Assembly (NCBI RefSeq): GCF_000148725.1
Contig: NZ_GL476319.1
Location: 575,690-639,689, forward strand
Direction of reading: 5' to 3'
Source: Roseibium sp. TrichSKD4
GTDB lineage: Bacteria; Pseudomonadota; Alphaproteobacteria; Rhizobiales; Stappiaceae
DNA length: 64,000 bases
The translations under genes and the position numbers were made by a program. This document shows, piece by piece, positions 31,594 to 39,812 of this stretch (positions are counted from its first letter, which is position 1; the number at the start of each line of letters is the position of its first letter). The notes beneath the pieces were generated by a model that was not told the origin of the DNA, did not search any database, and saw only the letters and a list, made by a program, of their open reading frames with translations.

Positions 31594-32523
31594 ATGGCAG
31601 ACAAGACTCAGGCACCTTTGGATGACCTGATGATGGCCATGGACGTGGTGGACACACTGCGTCACGAACGGGCGGTTGTAGAAAAGGAAATCGCGGCAGA
31701 CGACCGGGACGCTTACATGCTCAACCGGCTGCGCCAAATCTACAAGTCGCAAGGCATAGATGTTCCTGATCACATCCTGAAAGCCGGTGTTGAGGACCTG
31801 AAGGCGGATCGCTTCGTCTACAAGCCGAAAGGCAGCGGGTTTTCCCGCATGCTGGCGACGGTTTACGTCACACGTGCCACTTGGTCGAAATGGGCAGGTG
31901 GGGCGCTGGCTGCACTCGTGCTTGCCGTGTTGGCCTGGCAATTTCTTGTCGTTGCCCCAAGAGAACGGGCGGCAATTGCGCTTCAACAGGAACTGACCGA
32001 AACCATCCCGCAATCCATCACGTCCCTGTCTGAGCGCGTTAAATCGCTCACCAATGACCCGGAAATCTTTGCAGAAGCTGACCGGCTTGCGACGACCGGC
32101 AAGCTCGCTGCCGAAGACGGAAACATCGAAACAGCCCGCAAGGCAGCCGACGACCTTCGCGATATCGCAACAGCACTCAATCAGGTTTTTGAAGTCCGCA
32201 TTGTTTCTCGCCCCGGCACCATGACCGGCGTGGAACGTGTACCGGACGTCAATCGCACACAGGCCAACTACTACATTGTTGTGGAAGCGATTGGACCCGA
32301 CGGCAACGCCCTGACCCGAAAGATTGTTTCGGAAGAAAATAACGAAACGCAAGAGGTCTCCAGCTGGGCCCAGCGCGTCACGCCAGCGCTTTATCGCAAA
32401 GTTCGTGATGACAAGGTGCAGGACGGCATTGTTCAGGACAGCCTACTTGGCACAAAAAAGCAGGGTGTTCTGGATATCGAGTGGGCCCGGGGTGTGAAGG
32501 ACGGAGCAATCACCAAATGGTAA
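31594..32523 (+). CDS. DUF6384-type membrane protein
   Basis: The 309-residue protein starts MADKTQAPLDDLMMAMDVVD, a pattern I associate with DUF6384. A short helical cytosolic part (residues about 1-90) is followed by one TM helix (about 100-120), then a helical segment and a C-terminal mixed domain of about 120 residues (VRIVSRPGTMTGVERVPD; ALTRKIVSEENNETQEVSSW), probably periplasmic. The function is unknown. It is the only membrane anchor in this module, between two soluble coiled-coil proteins. The gap to the previous gene (172 bases) holds a hairpin. AGGAGA precedes the ATG at 31594. Confidence 0.78.
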   Translation: MADKTQAPLDDLMMAMDVVDTLRHERAVVEKEIAADDRDAYMLNRLRQIYKSQGIDVPDHILKAGVEDLKADRFVYKPKGSGFSRMLATVYVTRATWSKWAGGALAALVLAVLAWQFLVVAPRERAAIALQQELTETIPQSITSLSERVKSLTNDPEIFAEADRLATTGKLAAEDGNIETARKAADDLRDIATALNQVFEVRIVSRPGTMTGVERVPDVNRTQANYYIVVEAIGPDGNALTRKIVSEENNETQEVSSWAQRVTPALYRKVRDDKVQDGIVQDSLLGTKKQGVLDIEWARGVKDGAITKW

Positions 32524-32560
32524 GGCAACCTTCTGCAAAACAAAAAAATGAGGTGGAGCC

Positions 32561-33994
32561 ATGCTGACCGGACGCCAAACCCTTGCCTCCATTGATGCAG
32601 CTCTGAATGATCTTCGCCGCGAAGAAGCAGAGCTGGGCACCCGCATTGAACGGGCCACACGCTCATTTGCCGATTTCCAGACCCGCAAGGGTGAAGCCTA
32701 CAAGGATCTGGCGCGGTTCCGGCTGGACACGCAATCCATTGAAACTCTGGACATCCGTCTGGATTCCGCGGCACGCGAAGCACGGCGCCTGTTGGACAAG
32801 CGCAGTGCTGACTTGAAGGTTTTGACCGAAACACTTCGCGAGCGGGAAACAGAGCGTGCGCAACTGGACGCGGAACGCGAAGCAATCATCACTGCACAGA
32901 CGGATGCCGAAGACCGGGTCGACAGCCTGTTGGAAGCTGTTGATGACGCGCTTGATGGGGACACGGCATTCCTTGCGCAGCGTGACATCGCCCTCAACGC
33001 TCAAAAGACCGCGGAAGCAACAGCTTCAAAGGCGCAAACTGCAATTCAGGATCAGGCAGAGAAGGGCAAGGCCTATGAGGATGACGCTCTTTTTGTGTAT
33101 CTGTGGCAGCGGGGCTTTGGCACTCCGGATTACAACCACCTTGGCTTGACCCGTGCGCTGGACCGCTGGGTAGCCGGTATAATTGATTTCCATGATGCCC
33201 GCGCTAACTACGCGATGCTCACCAGTTTACCGGAACGCCTCCAGAGCCATGCCGAACGCTGTGCAGAGCAGGCAGAAGAAGAAGCTGCTCGCCTTGATGC
33301 ACTCAGCCGTTCTGCCATGGAGACTGCAGCAGGCGAGGACCTGATCGGGAAAATCGAGACCTATAACGCGCAGGTGGCTGACTACGACTCCCGCGTTGAC
33401 GCTCTCGACAAGGCCATCGAAACAGTCGCTCAAGCGATCAAGGACTTCAGCACCGGGGATGATGCTGACTACCAGAAAGCCGAAGAACATCTGGCCACAT
33501 CATTGAGAGGAGATGATCTGGATGAACTCTGGCGCGAAGCACTCGCTACGCCTTCACCAGAAGACGAGAAAATCGTCCGGCAGATCGAGGATCTGAGCGG
33601 GCGGATGGAGGCCCTCACCCGCGAAATTCGTCAGGACCGGGAACTACAACGCGATATTTCTGCTCGGCGCAGTCAGTTGGCTGATGTCAGTACGCGTTTC
33701 CGCTCAAAAGGATATGACCGCTGGGAATCGACTTTCTCCGACAACAGTCTGGCAACCGTTCTTCTTGGCGAACTGGTCAAAGGCGGTCTGGATGCCGCCG
33801 AATATTGGGCCCGCGCCGAACGCTCACATAAATGGCGCAAGCCGCGTGGAGGACGGGTCGGTTTCCCGAAAGGCTCTGGCCTGCCCACAAGTATGGGCGG
33901 ACGCTCTCGTTCGAGTGGCGGCTTTGGAGGTGGCGGTTTCAGTTCCGGAGGTGGGTTTGGCGGTGGAGGCTTCACCACAGGCGGTGGATTTTAA
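32561..33994 (+). CDS. Coiled-coil protein with glycine/phenylalanine-rich tail, unknown
   Basis: Among its 477 residues, about 1-170 form a long coiled coil rich in Arg and Glu (LRERETERAQLDAEREAI). A globular middle part (DDALFVYLWQRGFGTPDYNH) is followed by a second helical stretch to about 400. The end is a low-complexity tail of GGGF repeats (GGFGGGGFSSGGGFGGGGF). Such tails occur on TPM/YgcG-type and other envelope proteins, but no such domain is visible here. AGGTGGA precedes the ATG, 37 bases after the DUF6384 stop, so the two are probably one operon. The function is unknown. Confidence 0.78.
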   Translation: MLTGRQTLASIDAALNDLRREEAELGTRIERATRSFADFQTRKGEAYKDLARFRLDTQSIETLDIRLDSAAREARRLLDKRSADLKVLTETLRERETERAQLDAEREAIITAQTDAEDRVDSLLEAVDDALDGDTAFLAQRDIALNAQKTAEATASKAQTAIQDQAEKGKAYEDDALFVYLWQRGFGTPDYNHLGLTRALDRWVAGIIDFHDARANYAMLTSLPERLQSHAERCAEQAEEEAARLDALSRSAMETAAGEDLIGKIETYNAQVADYDSRVDALDKAIETVAQAIKDFSTGDDADYQKAEEHLATSLRGDDLDELWREALATPSPEDEKIVRQIEDLSGRMEALTREIRQDRELQRDISARRSQLADVSTRFRSKGYDRWESTFSDNSLATVLLGELVKGGLDAAEYWARAERSHKWRKPRGGRVGFPKGSGLPTSMGGRSRSSGGFGGGGFSSGGGFGGGGFTTGGGF

Positions 33995-34092
33995 TTCCGA
34001 CTGCACACCATTGCCAACAGCCTCAATGCATTTATAAGTATTTCGCCCTAGACTTGCCGTTAAGTGACGTTGAAAAATCTGCCGAGAGTGCC

Positions 34093-34584
34093 ATGCTGAA
34101 ACGATATGCCTCTGTTGTTCTTGCTCTGTTGCTGGCCGCATGCCAGTCCAGCACAAAGCCGACCACTCCGGAGACGACACAACCTACCTTGACCGTTCCG
34201 CAGGGAGCGCAGAGCGTAAATATCGCGGCTGATCCGCAGACAGTTCGCACTGCCCTCGTTACGAGTGCCAACGAGCGGGGAACCAAGGTTGTGCAGAATA
34301 GCGCCAACATGGTGGTCATGGAGCGTGTCATGGCGGGCGATAACCCGGCGCTCGATCAAGAGTTTGGGCCGTCTAACAATGGAAACCGCGTTATCCGTAT
34401 TCGCGTACGGTTCACTGGAGCCGCCTGCAACACTTTTGCGGTGCAGGAGCTGGCCGTCATAAACAATGCCAGCACCGCACTTGAACAAAGCTTTGTCCTG
34501 CCGGGTAACGCCAACACGCAGGACAGCCTCAATGGCCTGAAATCCCGCGCTGAACAATCCAGCAGCTGTCCGAGGATTGGTTAG
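34093..34584 (+). CDS. Small putative lipoprotein
   Basis: The 163-residue protein has a signal peptide ending in the lipobox LLAAC (MLKRYASVVLALLLAACQSS), then a Thr/Pro-rich linker and a compact domain of about 110 residues. It has two further cysteines (GAACNTF and SSSCPRIG) that could pair. Membrane attachment is predicted from the lipobox. No family was recognised. GAGAG lies shortly before the ATG at 34093. It follows the coiled-coil/DUF6384 module by 98 bases in the same direction and may belong to it. Confidence 0.78.
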   Translation: MLKRYASVVLALLLAACQSSTKPTTPETTQPTLTVPQGAQSVNIAADPQTVRTALVTSANERGTKVVQNSANMVVMERVMAGDNPALDQEFGPSNNGNRVIRIRVRFTGAACNTFAVQELAVINNASTALEQSFVLPGNANTQDSLNGLKSRAEQSSSCPRIG

Positions 34585-34695
34585 GGACATTTACCCCCTT
34601 GGGAAAATCCACAATTTATCGGGCTGCCGCCAGCAAAACCACTTGGGTTTGAATATCAAGCACTTCACAACCTTCGGAAGAAAACGGAGGTTCAT

Positions 34696-35175
34696 TTGAA
34701 GTATCTCGTCTTACCTGTCGCATTGCTCTTAAATGGCTGCCAATCTGATGGCTCGGGTCCGGCACCTGAACCGAAATTGAATCCGGAAGAACTCGTCTGC
34801 AAGAATAGCGGTTTAACGCAAGGAACAGCAGATTTTAGTCGGTGCGTTTCTATCACTCGCATCGCCGAGGGATTTGTCGGGATTATGGAAACCGACAAAA
34901 ACCGAGGCACGTCCCAGGCAGAGCAGGCCCGGAAGGAACGCGACACAATCGGCAACGGTTTAGCGACCCAAATCTGCGACAAGTATGCTCGGGAAAGCAC
35001 TCGATATCCGATCAAACGGCTCCAGAATTCCAAAGTGACTGGAGACTATGAGAAAACGGTCACCATCAGTTATTCGATCGACCGGACAGCTGAAGATCCG
35101 AATGTGATCTATTCGGTATTGGAAGCCGAATGCAAACTTAGAGGCAGGCAGATCGTAGACTATAACGAGCGGTAA
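34696..35175 (+). CDS. Small putative lipoprotein
   Basis: The 159-residue protein starts at TTG (34696) with ACGGAGG five bases before. The signal peptide MKYLVLPVALLLNGC ends in a lipobox-like LNGC. The mature part contains four more cysteines (VCKNS, SRCVS, QICDK, AECKL), enough for two disulfides, and a mixed alpha/beta domain. No family was recognised. It follows the previous lipoprotein in the same direction after 111 bases. Whether both act with the coiled-coil module is open. Confidence 0.74.
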   Translation: MKYLVLPVALLLNGCQSDGSGPAPEPKLNPEELVCKNSGLTQGTADFSRCVSITRIAEGFVGIMETDKNRGTSQAEQARKERDTIGNGLATQICDKYARESTRYPIKRLQNSKVTGDYEKTVTISYSIDRTAEDPNVIYSVLEAECKLRGRQIVDYNER

Positions 35176-35300
35176 CGCCTGTTGCAGACCTGAAACGCAA
35201 TTCCGCTGGAGCAGCGTGGGGCAGCGCCAGAATGAACGATGGGAAACATCCCAGGCTGCTTAATGAATGAGAAAAGTTGAATTGCAGACAGAGGTGACGC

Positions 35301-35324
35301 ATGGTGAGCAAAATTGACCAGTAA
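35301..35324 (+). other. Seven-codon mini-ORF before the ynbA-like gene
   Basis: GAGGTGACGC then ATG opens a frame of seven codons (MVSKIDQ) ending in TAA nine bases before the ynbA-like start. The downstream gene has no ribosome site of its own (CTCTTCC before ATG). Translational coupling from the mini-ORF is plausible. It is in the same frame as the gene, separated only by the stop. Confidence 0.4.
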
Positions 35325-35333
35325 AGCTCTTCC

Positions 35334-35951
35334 ATGCCCACCGTTTATCAGCTGAAGTCCCGATTTCAGAACATTCTCCGCCCTCTCTGCAACAGACTTG
35401 CCAGTGCTGGCATCACTGCCAATCAGGTGACCATCGGCGCTCTTGCCCTGTCTGTTGTGGAAGGCCTCGCCATCTACACCTTCCCGGCCAGCATCTGGCC
35501 CTTTGTCCTTTTACCCGTAATCCTGTTCGTCCGCATGGGCCTGAACGCCATCGACGGCATGCTGGCCCGCGAACACGACCAGAAATCAAGTCTTGGCGCG
35601 ATTCTCAATGAGCTGGGCGATGTGGTATCGGATGTCGCGCTTTACCTGCCCTTTGCAGCCCTTCCCTTCATTCGACCGGACCTTGCCGTTGGTCTGGTGG
35701 TGCTGGCGATCATCGTGGAGATGACTGGCATCATCGGCGTCCAGATTGGAGCGAGCCGACGCTATGACGGCCCCTTTGGCAAAAGCGACCGGGCTGTTCT
35801 TTATGGAACCTGTGGCGCCTTGACCGCCATCGGCGTGACGAGCCCGCTGCTTTTCACCATCGTGTTTACCCTCGCGTGCGGCCTGTCTCTTTGGACCATC
35901 TGGAATCGTGCCCGCAACGCCCTTCGTGAACTGGAGCAATCCCGACCATGA
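35334..35951 (+). CDS. ynbA: CDP-alcohol phosphatidyltransferase family protein (YnbA-like)
   Basis: The 205-residue membrane protein has about six TM helices. The CDP-OH-P motif is present but altered: N71-A-I-D74-G75, A78-R79, G88, N92 and D96. The first and third of the four metal-binding aspartates are therefore Asn. The same NxxDG and N residues appear in E. coli YnbA as I remember it, so this is probably a family trait rather than damage. The enzyme would swap CMP on a CDP-lipid for an alcohol, but the substrate is unknown. It overlaps ynbB by four bases, and the PlsC-like gene follows: a lipid-synthesis module. Confidence 0.88.
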   Translation: MPTVYQLKSRFQNILRPLCNRLASAGITANQVTIGALALSVVEGLAIYTFPASIWPFVLLPVILFVRMGLNAIDGMLAREHDQKSSLGAILNELGDVVSDVALYLPFAALPFIRPDLAVGLVVLAIIVEMTGIIGVQIGASRRYDGPFGKSDRAVLYGTCGALTAIGVTSPLLFTIVFTLACGLSLWTIWNRARNALRELEQSRP

Positions 35952-36868
35952 CATCCTTTCATTGGGCGATTGCCGGTATCTGGGGGCTTTTGATCGTAGC
36001 CAGCATCATCGTATTCACTATCTCGAAGCGCTCTGCAAAGGATGTCAGCGAACTGGTTCAACGAACCCAAAGCTGGTGGGTCATGATCGGGATCTTCACG
36101 GTCGCCTTCCTCGTCAACCCAGTTATCTCGATCATCGTGTTCGGCCTCATCAGCTTTCTGGCGCTAAAAGAGTATTTCTCAATGATCCCGACACGACGGG
36201 CCGACCGACGGGTGCTGCTCTGGGCCTATCTTTCAATCCCTATCCAGTATTTCTGGGTCTATGACAGCTATTACGGCATGTTTGCGGTCTTCATTCCGGT
36301 CTACATGTTCCTGTTCCTGCCTTTTGCCAGCCTGATCTCCCAGCAGACGGACGGGTTCCTTAAGTCGGTCGGAACGCTGAATTGGGGCCTGATGCTGTGC
36401 GTGTTCTCGATCAGCCATGCGGCCTTTCTCATCACCTTGCCGCCGGTGACCGATGGCGGCGCGGGCGGCCCCGGACTGTTGCTGTTCCTTGTGTTTCTGA
36501 CCCAGTTCAATGACGTTGCCCAATACACCTGGGGCAAGATGTTCGGACGCCACAAGATCATTCCCGGTGTCAGTCCGAACAAGACCTGGGAAGGTTTTCT
36601 CGGCGGAGTTGGCACCACGTTCGTGCTTGCCGTTCTCACTGCACCCCTAGTTACGCCGTTTTCCTTGGCTCATGCGGCGGCAATCGGTCTTATCATCCCG
36701 GTCGCCGGCTTTGTGGGAGACGTCACGGTTTCAGCCCTGAAGCGGGACCTCGGGGTCAAGGACACAGGCAGCCTCATTCCCGGTCATGGCGGCATTCTCG
36801 ACCGGATCGACAGCCTGACCTTCACCGCGGCGATCTTCTTCCATTTCACCCGTTTCTTCTTCTACTAG
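35948..36868 (+). CDS. ynbB: Phosphatidate cytidylyltransferase family protein (YnbB/CdsA-like)
   Basis: The 306-residue polytopic membrane protein ends with the CdsA signature: SALKRDLGVKDTG, then LIPGHGGILDRIDSL. It is predicted to make CDP-diacylglycerol from phosphatidate and CTP (EC 2.7.7.41 type). The WGKMFGRHKIIPGVSPNKTW segment is the usual catalytic block. Its ATG overlaps the stop of the YnbA-like gene, so the two are translationally coupled. Sequence and order match E. coli ynbA-ynbB rather than the housekeeping cdsA, which normally sits beside other genes. It is likely a second, specialised enzyme. Confidence 0.9.
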   Translation: MTSFHWAIAGIWGLLIVASIIVFTISKRSAKDVSELVQRTQSWWVMIGIFTVAFLVNPVISIIVFGLISFLALKEYFSMIPTRRADRRVLLWAYLSIPIQYFWVYDSYYGMFAVFIPVYMFLFLPFASLISQQTDGFLKSVGTLNWGLMLCVFSISHAAFLITLPPVTDGGAGGPGLLLFLVFLTQFNDVAQYTWGKMFGRHKIIPGVSPNKTWEGFLGGVGTTFVLAVLTAPLVTPFSLAHAAAIGLIIPVAGFVGDVTVSALKRDLGVKDTGSLIPGHGGILDRIDSLTFTAAIFFHFTRFFFY

Positions 36869-36879
36869 GCCGCAAACGC

Positions 36880-37509
36880 ATGCTGCAGAAGGTCTTCTAT
36901 ATCTTCATCAAGATAGCAGTGCTCTTTCTGCTGGGGCTGAATGTTCGGCGCAAGGAACTCCTGCCGGACACAGGTCCGGCCATCATTGTCGCCAACCACA
37001 ACAGCCATCTCGACACGATGGTCTTGATGGCCCTGATGCCTCTGGACCGCCTGAAAGACATCAAGCCGGTCGCAGCGGCCGATTATTTCTTTTCAACCCC
37101 GAAGATGGAGTGGATTTCCGAACATGTGCTCGGCATCATTCCGGTTGAGCGCAGCGGTGCAAAGAAATCCGTCGATCCTCTTCAAGGCTGTTATGGCGCC
37201 CTTGAACAGAACAAGGTTCTGATCCTCTTTCCCGAAGGCTCGCGCGGCGAACCGGAGAAGATGATAGACTTAAAGAAAGGCGTGTCCTATATCGCCGAGC
37301 GCTTCCCCGATGTGCCGGTCGTTCCCGTGTTCACCCATGGTCTTGGCAAGGCGCTACCGAGGGGCTCTTGGCTATTGGTTCCCTTCTTCTGCGACATCTT
37401 TGTCGGCGACGCGTTCAATTGGACCGGTGATCGCGCCAGCTTCATGATCACCCTGCAGGAGCGGTTTCAAACCCTCTCAAAGGAAAAGAACTTTGCTTCG
37501 TGGGAATAG
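36880..37509 (+). CDS. 1-acyl-sn-glycerol-3-phosphate acyltransferase-like protein (PlsC family)
   Basis: The 209-residue protein has an N-terminal TM helix (about 1-22) and the acyltransferase HX4D motif in NHNSHLDT (about residues 37-44). FPEGSRGEPEKM (about 113-124) is the substrate-phosphate block, and VPVVPVFTHGLG is the fourth block. It would acylate lysophosphatidate or a related glycerolipid at the membrane. The start lies 11 bases after ynbB, completing a three-gene lipid module. In E. coli the ynb operon carries different third and fourth genes, so this combination is not identical to the model. Confidence 0.9.
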   Translation: MLQKVFYIFIKIAVLFLLGLNVRRKELLPDTGPAIIVANHNSHLDTMVLMALMPLDRLKDIKPVAAADYFFSTPKMEWISEHVLGIIPVERSGAKKSVDPLQGCYGALEQNKVLILFPEGSRGEPEKMIDLKKGVSYIAERFPDVPVVPVFTHGLGKALPRGSWLLVPFFCDIFVGDAFNWTGDRASFMITLQERFQTLSKEKNFASWE

Positions 37510-37530
37510 CCCCCACGAAGCGAAACCTCA

Positions 37531-38850
37531 TTACACCTGTGACAGCCCCCACCCCAGAGCAGCTGCGACCCCGAGGACCAGAAACAGGATCTTATGCCAG
37601 CGCAGCAGGAGAAGGCCGCAGATGAGCGTGATGACGGGCACGCGCCAATCGAGACTGGAAAGGTTCGGAATCCAAAGTGTCAGAGGCCCGTGCCTGCGTG
37701 CGCTCACCTCACCAAAGAGCACATGCAGCGCGAACCAGACCGACAGGTTGAGCACCACGCCAACGACTGCGGCAATAATCGCCGTCAGAGCCCCCTTCAA
37801 ACGCGGTTGGGCCGATATCCATTCAATGTAAGGTGCACCTGCAAAGATCCAGAGGAAACATGGCGCAAAGGTTGCCCAAAGCGCCACCATGCCCCCTGCT
37901 AGGGCCAACCCCACTCCCCCTTCCTTGAAAGCGGCCAGAAAGGCCACGAACTGGGTGACGAGAATGAGTGGTCCCGGCGTTGTTTCGGCCAAGCCGAGCC
38001 CGTCCATCATTTCCCCGGCGGTCAGCCACCCGTTCTGCGTCACCACATCCTGCGCCATATAAGCCAGAACCGCGTAGGCTCCGCCAAAGGTGACGACTGC
38101 GAGCTTTGAAAAGAACAGGCCAATTTCGCTGAGGATCGGCACGCCCGACAAGGCCCCAACGGCTACGAGAGGGGCGAACCAGACAACAAGTCCGATCAGA
38201 ACCGTTGCAAGTGTGCGCTTGGTAGAGACCGTTACCGCAACCTCCGCGCCCTCCCCCGCGTCTTCACGGTAGGCAACAGCTCCGTACCCGGCCGCCAGCA
38301 ATACGATCAACGGAAACGGCACAGCCAGAAAGAAGATCGCGAAGAAAGACAAGCCTGCGAGAACCCATTGCGAAGGATTGGTCAGGGCGCGCCGCGACAG
38401 CTTCAAGAGCGCTTCAAAGACAATGACAAGGACGGCAGCCTTGATGCCGAGAAAAGCCTGACCAAGCACGGAAACTTGCCCATAAAGGGCATAAATCGTC
38501 CCGAGCAGGAAAATGACCGCCGCACCGGGCAGGACAAACAACAGGCCTGCAAGCAATCCGCCTGCAACGCCTTTCAGCCGCCAGCCGGCATAGGTCGCCA
38601 GCTGCATCGCCTCCGGACCCGGCAACAACATGCAAAAGCCCAGAGCATTGGTGAAGCTGCGCTCCGACAACCATCTGGTCTCGTCAACCAGCTTGCGATG
38701 CATGAGGGCAATTTGTGCTGCCGGCCCGCCAAAGGACAAAAGCCCGATATTGAGAAACACGCGCAAAAGCGCTCGCCACCCCGGAGAGCCGTGATCTGAG
38801 GGCGAATTTTCCATCGCCCGCGTGGTCATTTCTGATCGCTGATCCACCAC
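37531..38850 (-). CDS. chrA: Chromate efflux transporter ChrA
   Basis: The long-chain CHR-family protein has 439 residues or slightly fewer, made of two homologous halves with about ten TM helices. The first half carries GLLSFGGPAAQIALMH and LPGPEAMQLATYAGWRLKG; the second repeats these as LAVVTFGGAYAVLAYM and LAETTPGPLILVTQF. It exports chromate from the cytosol using the proton gradient. The start is uncertain: GTG at 38850 abuts the chrB stop, and ATGs at 38829 and 38814 are alternatives. It forms an operon with the ChrB-like gene. Confidence 0.94.
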   Translation of the reverse strand: MVDQRSEMTTRAMENSPSDHGSPGWRALLRVFLNIGLLSFGGPAAQIALMHRKLVDETRWLSERSFTNALGFCMLLPGPEAMQLATYAGWRLKGVAGGLLAGLLFVLPGAAVIFLLGTIYALYGQVSVLGQAFLGIKAAVLVIVFEALLKLSRRALTNPSQWVLAGLSFFAIFFLAVPFPLIVLLAAGYGAVAYREDAGEGAEVAVTVSTKRTLATVLIGLVVWFAPLVAVGALSGVPILSEIGLFFSKLAVVTFGGAYAVLAYMAQDVVTQNGWLTAGEMMDGLGLAETTPGPLILVTQFVAFLAAFKEGGVGLALAGGMVALWATFAPCFLWIFAGAPYIEWISAQPRLKGALTAIIAAVVGVVLNLSVWFALHVLFGEVSARRHGPLTLWIPNLSSLDWRVPVITLICGLLLLRWHKILFLVLGVAAALGWGLSQV

Positions 38851-39669
38851 TCACCCCCGCTTCGCCGCTGCCGGCCAATCATGACCTTCATCGCTCGCAT
38901 CCCGAGCCCAGCGATAGAACGCATCATATAGGCCAAGTCCAGCCTCAAGTTGCTGAAGATCATTCATGAACATGCGCGACAACCCGACAGAGACAGCAAG
39001 CAGACCTGCGGCTTGTGGCGCAAGATCATGCCGGTTTGTATCGGCTGCCCGCACGACAAGGGCAAGGCGCTCCAGCGCCTCACTCTTAAGGCCGAATTCT
39101 TCAACCATTGTGTCAAACGTGCAGGTATCTCCCCTGTGGCTCCAGAAAACGTCCTCCACATCAAAAGGAACAGCGCCAAAACGATCGGCGACACCTTGAA
39201 CCTGCGAGGGAGAAACAGACAGGAACCGGGCCTTTGGATCGATAATCCGCCGGATAAGCCATGGACAGGCAATCCGGTCGATCTTGGGGCGGTGCCGCGT
39301 CACCCAGATTTGCTCGCCGGGCACATTGCCAGAAGCAACGGATGTAGCTGGAATGCGAACAAAACCGGCGGCATTCCAGCCCTCCGCCCCACCGTCCAGA
39401 TATTCGGCAGAAATACCATGAAGTCTCAAAAGCGCAGCTGTCCCTTCGCTCAGCTTCAAACCACCATGGCAGACCACCACCACCTTGCGACCGGCAAGGT
39501 CAGGAACAAGGTTCTCAATGGTTCGGTGAGAGTGCCTGAAGGCGGTCGGGATAAACGTCGGATTTGCCTCAAAATCCTCATTAATGCGCACATCAATGAT
39601 AACCGGGCAGTCCGGTGTTCCGATAAGACGGTTCAGTTGGGAAGCGGTAATGGCATTTGGTGACGGCAT
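38851..39669 (-). CDS. Rhodanese domain fused to a ChrB C-terminal domain
   Basis: The protein has about 272 residues. Residues 1-105 form a rhodanese domain (IIDVRINEDFEANP; active-site cysteine in VVVVCHGGLKLSEGTAALLR). Residues about 120-272 match the ChrB C-terminal domain (RHRPKIDRIACPWLIRRI; FDVEDVFWSHRGDTCTFDTM). Classical ChrB regulators carry a different N-terminal part, so this is the sulfurtransferase-fused variant. A direct role in chromate handling is more likely than DNA binding. The ATG at 39669 has GGAAGG upstream; an ATG at 39684 is in frame. It is first in the operon with chrA. Confidence 0.88.
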   Translation of the reverse strand: MPSPNAITASQLNRLIGTPDCPVIIDVRINEDFEANPTFIPTAFRHSHRTIENLVPDLAGRKVVVVCHGGLKLSEGTAALLRLHGISAEYLDGGAEGWNAAGFVRIPATSVASGNVPGEQIWVTRHRPKIDRIACPWLIRRIIDPKARFLSVSPSQVQGVADRFGAVPFDVEDVFWSHRGDTCTFDTMVEEFGLKSEALERLALVVRAADTNRHDLAPQAAGLLAVSVGLSRMFMNDLQQLEAGLGLYDAFYRWARDASDEGHDWPAAAKRG

Positions 39670-39812
39670 GATGCGCCCTTCCATGTTTCAGGATTAAAAG
39701 GACGCGAATTTGGGCCATCGCCTCACGGGGTATTCGCAAACCCCATGAGATACAAACTAATCAGATCCAACCTAAAGTCAAATCACTTGAAAAGAGCCGG
39801 GGTTCTTCCCCC

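Noticed and set aside
31330-32352. Minus-strand open frame of 340 codons over the DUF6384 gene
   Set aside because: No start context and no protein-like features; the plus strand has ribosome sites and a coherent operon.
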